Shown here piece after piece: positions 62,217 to 64,000 of a DNA stretch of 64,000 bases. Each line of letters begins with the position of its first letter. Position 1 is the first letter of the stretch. The DNA is from Pyxicephalus adspersus (lineage: Eukaryota > Chordata > Amphibia > Anura > Pyxicephalidae), in contig NC_092858.1 in NCBI RefSeq assembly GCF_032062135.1, positions 167,695,626-167,759,625 of the forward strand, given 5' to 3'. The position numbers were made by a program, and so were the translations under genes. The notes below the pieces were generated by a model. It saw only the letters and a list, made by a program, of their open reading frames with translations. It was not told the DNA's origin and searched no databases.

Positions 62217-63519
62217 TCAAGAACACAACAAACAAGCACATACATTTGAAATTCTGCCCTAAAATCATCGTTCTGCCGAGTCACCAGAAATAAATACCTA
62301 AATGACGGTTAGAAGATGATTGCAGACCTGAATCCATTGCGGGTATGATTGATGCTTCAATAAAACCTCGTCACCCTTATTAAAATAACAAATGATTGTG
62401 ATTCTTACACCTATTTCTACTTCTTGTGCTGCCGCCTCTATAAAATCTGTTTTTTGACATTTCTGTGATCTTTGAAAAAAGATGAATGAGGTCCTTGGGT
62501 TACCAAGCAACTGGAATCTGCTATACTCCGGCACAGGAATATGTCATTATACCCCCTCCCTACCCACCCAAACACACGGCATAACCCTGCCAGCCACATG
62601 GTTCATTCTCCAAGAACAACAACACAGCAATCATGAATGAATGACCGTACGGAAAGTTATGCAGATCTCCATCATGGAACCAATGCTACAAACAATCACC
62701 TAGGGGGGCAATCAGACCAAGATCTAAGGCAACAAGGTTATGTCAGGATGTCTGGATAATAAATCAGGTTGACCTGGGCAAGGGCAGACTCAGGAAGTGT
62801 TGTATAATAACAATGATATAAGGGATGAAGACTTCATATAAGATGACTTCATATAAAAACATCTAGACTCAAAAATGCTGTTTGCCTATTTTTTAGATAT
62901 GATGGATAAATTTGTTTTCTGTTAATAAGACAATAATGTTTTCAGAAAACGTACGTTAGCTAAGTGCTTGTCATTTCCAGTGAGCTGAAAAGAAAGCACA
63001 AACATTCTTATCATCCATGGATTGGACCCATGAGTCCACGTAGTGAAAATAAACATGTCCCTCAACCATCTCAACTCCTTGGGAATGTCCCAAAATGTTT
63101 TATCTCAGGGTTTCATGGATCCACACCAAGCCCCTAAGCCAGATGCTAGAACCCAATTCCAGCACCCAATGCAGTGCAGACCTCCAACCAGTACAGCACC
63201 CACACAGGAGGAATGAAATGTAAAGAATAGTATAAAGTGCTGGTTATTGTGAGGTCTGATTAATAGTTGACAAGGGGAAGGGTATCTGATTGGAGGTAGT
63301 AGGGATGGGTATGAATTTGATTTCCAGATAAAATGATCAATCAATTTCCATTGTAGCATAATGTTTCAGTAAATACAGAATATTTTGTGAGTACAAGGAC
63401 TAAGGCAAATAGATTGTGTGCAGTGATGCATACATCCAGGTAGTTGCTTTGTTCTAACACATAGTAAATAGCAGGGGTTCTATCACTGGAGGGCAGTTAC
63501 TAAAGTCTACACTGAAGTG
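62217..63519. other. upstream intergenic, nothing recognised
   Basis: No gene or bounded repeat recognised. Short open frames only. Confidence 0.5.
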
Positions 63520-63945
63520 TCTATTATGAATGCTGCAGCCAGACTCATCCATCCTTCCCACTGCTCCTCCTCTGCCGCCTCTCTGTAGTTTTCTTCATTG
63601 GCTTCTATTTCAACTTATAATCAAATTTAGGCTCCTGTGCTTTGCCATGAAATCCCTCCACAGGTTTTGTACTGTTCGGCTTGCTCCAACTTATTGCTCA
63701 TTAAATAGAGCCCTCAGAACCCATCTCGCCTACCCGTCTTCTTCTGTCTCTTAAAACTTACCATGCCCCCCTCCTATTGTGTGCTGCTTCCCTTAGATTG
63801 TAAGCTCTTCAGGGCAGGGTCCTCTCCTCCTCTTGTGTCTGTATCTGTCTGTCGTTTGCCAGCCCTATTTATTGTACAGCACTGCGTAATATGTTGGCGC
63901 TATATAAATACTGTTTAATATTATTATTAATAATATTAATAAAAA
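63520..63945 (+). mobile_element. L2/CR1-like LINE 3' end with RT remnant
   Basis: Plus-strand translation shows LHWLLFQLIIKFRLLCFAMK and SLHRF, aligned with the RT C-terminus seen at 48935-49132. It continues into TTAGATTGTAAGCTCTTCAG, GCGTAATATGTTGGCGCTAT and an (ATT)n tail. Confidence 0.75.
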
Positions 63946-64000
63946 AGGGTATATCACCAAGGTCTAAGGATTCATTACTGAGGTCTGCACTGGGGTTTGT

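Overview
The window is vertebrate nuclear DNA, most likely from a frog. That assignment is inference from the high density of Tc1/mariner, hAT-like, piggyBac-like and L2/CR1-like repeats and from amphibian-like protein sequence. It holds one recognisable protein-coding gene, BACE2 (beta-site APP-cleaving enzyme 2, a membrane-bound aspartic protease). BACE2 lies on the minus strand and runs from the start codon at 52118 to the stop codon at 8112. Two runs of N (4489-4800 and 14966-15488) show that this is a draft assembly.

I could place exons 1, 2, 3, 4, 5, 7, 8 and 9, all with GT/AG-type boundaries and matching phases. The placed exons total 1404 nt including the stop. With the usual exon 6 of about 34 codons, this would give a protein of about 501 residues. 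The gene model has two anomalies. First, a segment of about 4.4-4.7 kb carrying exon 4 is present twice in direct orientation: copy A 25281-29669 and copy B 19592-24340. Exon 5 sits between the copies, so the order along the gene is 1-2-3-4A-5-4B-7-8-9. Second, exon 6, which should carry the second catalytic Asp (DSGT), is not visible between exon 5 and exon 7. Exons 5 and 7 are both phase 0, so a transcript lacking exon 6 would stay in frame but would encode an enzyme with one catalytic Asp. Together these suggest a haplotype or assembly problem, or a real rearrangement inside the gene.

Layout by region. 1-8111 is downstream of the coding region: a mariner remnant at 1026-1215, short repeats and a candidate poly(A) site. 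8112-16223 holds exons 9, 8 and 7, with a deleted Tc1 element, a fold-back hAT-like element with another element inside it, and a diverged tandem repeat of about 133 bp. 16224-29669 is the duplicated zone, including two copies of an L1/Tx1-like LINE fragment that predates the duplication. 29670-36099 holds exons 3 and 2, a 241-bp palindrome close to the exon 3 acceptor and a full-length tRNA-headed SINE. 36100-51854 is intron 1, with a Tc1 fragment, a large decayed satellite (about 42.36-47.0 kb) with a fresh 51-bp core, and a 33-bp minisatellite about 100 nt inside the intron. 51855-52118 is exon 1. 52119-64000 is upstream DNA made largely of repeats: L2/CR1-like LINE ends, a SINE split by a piggyBac-like element, a second piggyBac-like element inside a LINE, and a cluster of palindromic MITEs.

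No RNA gene, CRISPR array or other protein-coding gene could be supported. The only regulatory entry is a low-confidence poly(A) signal.
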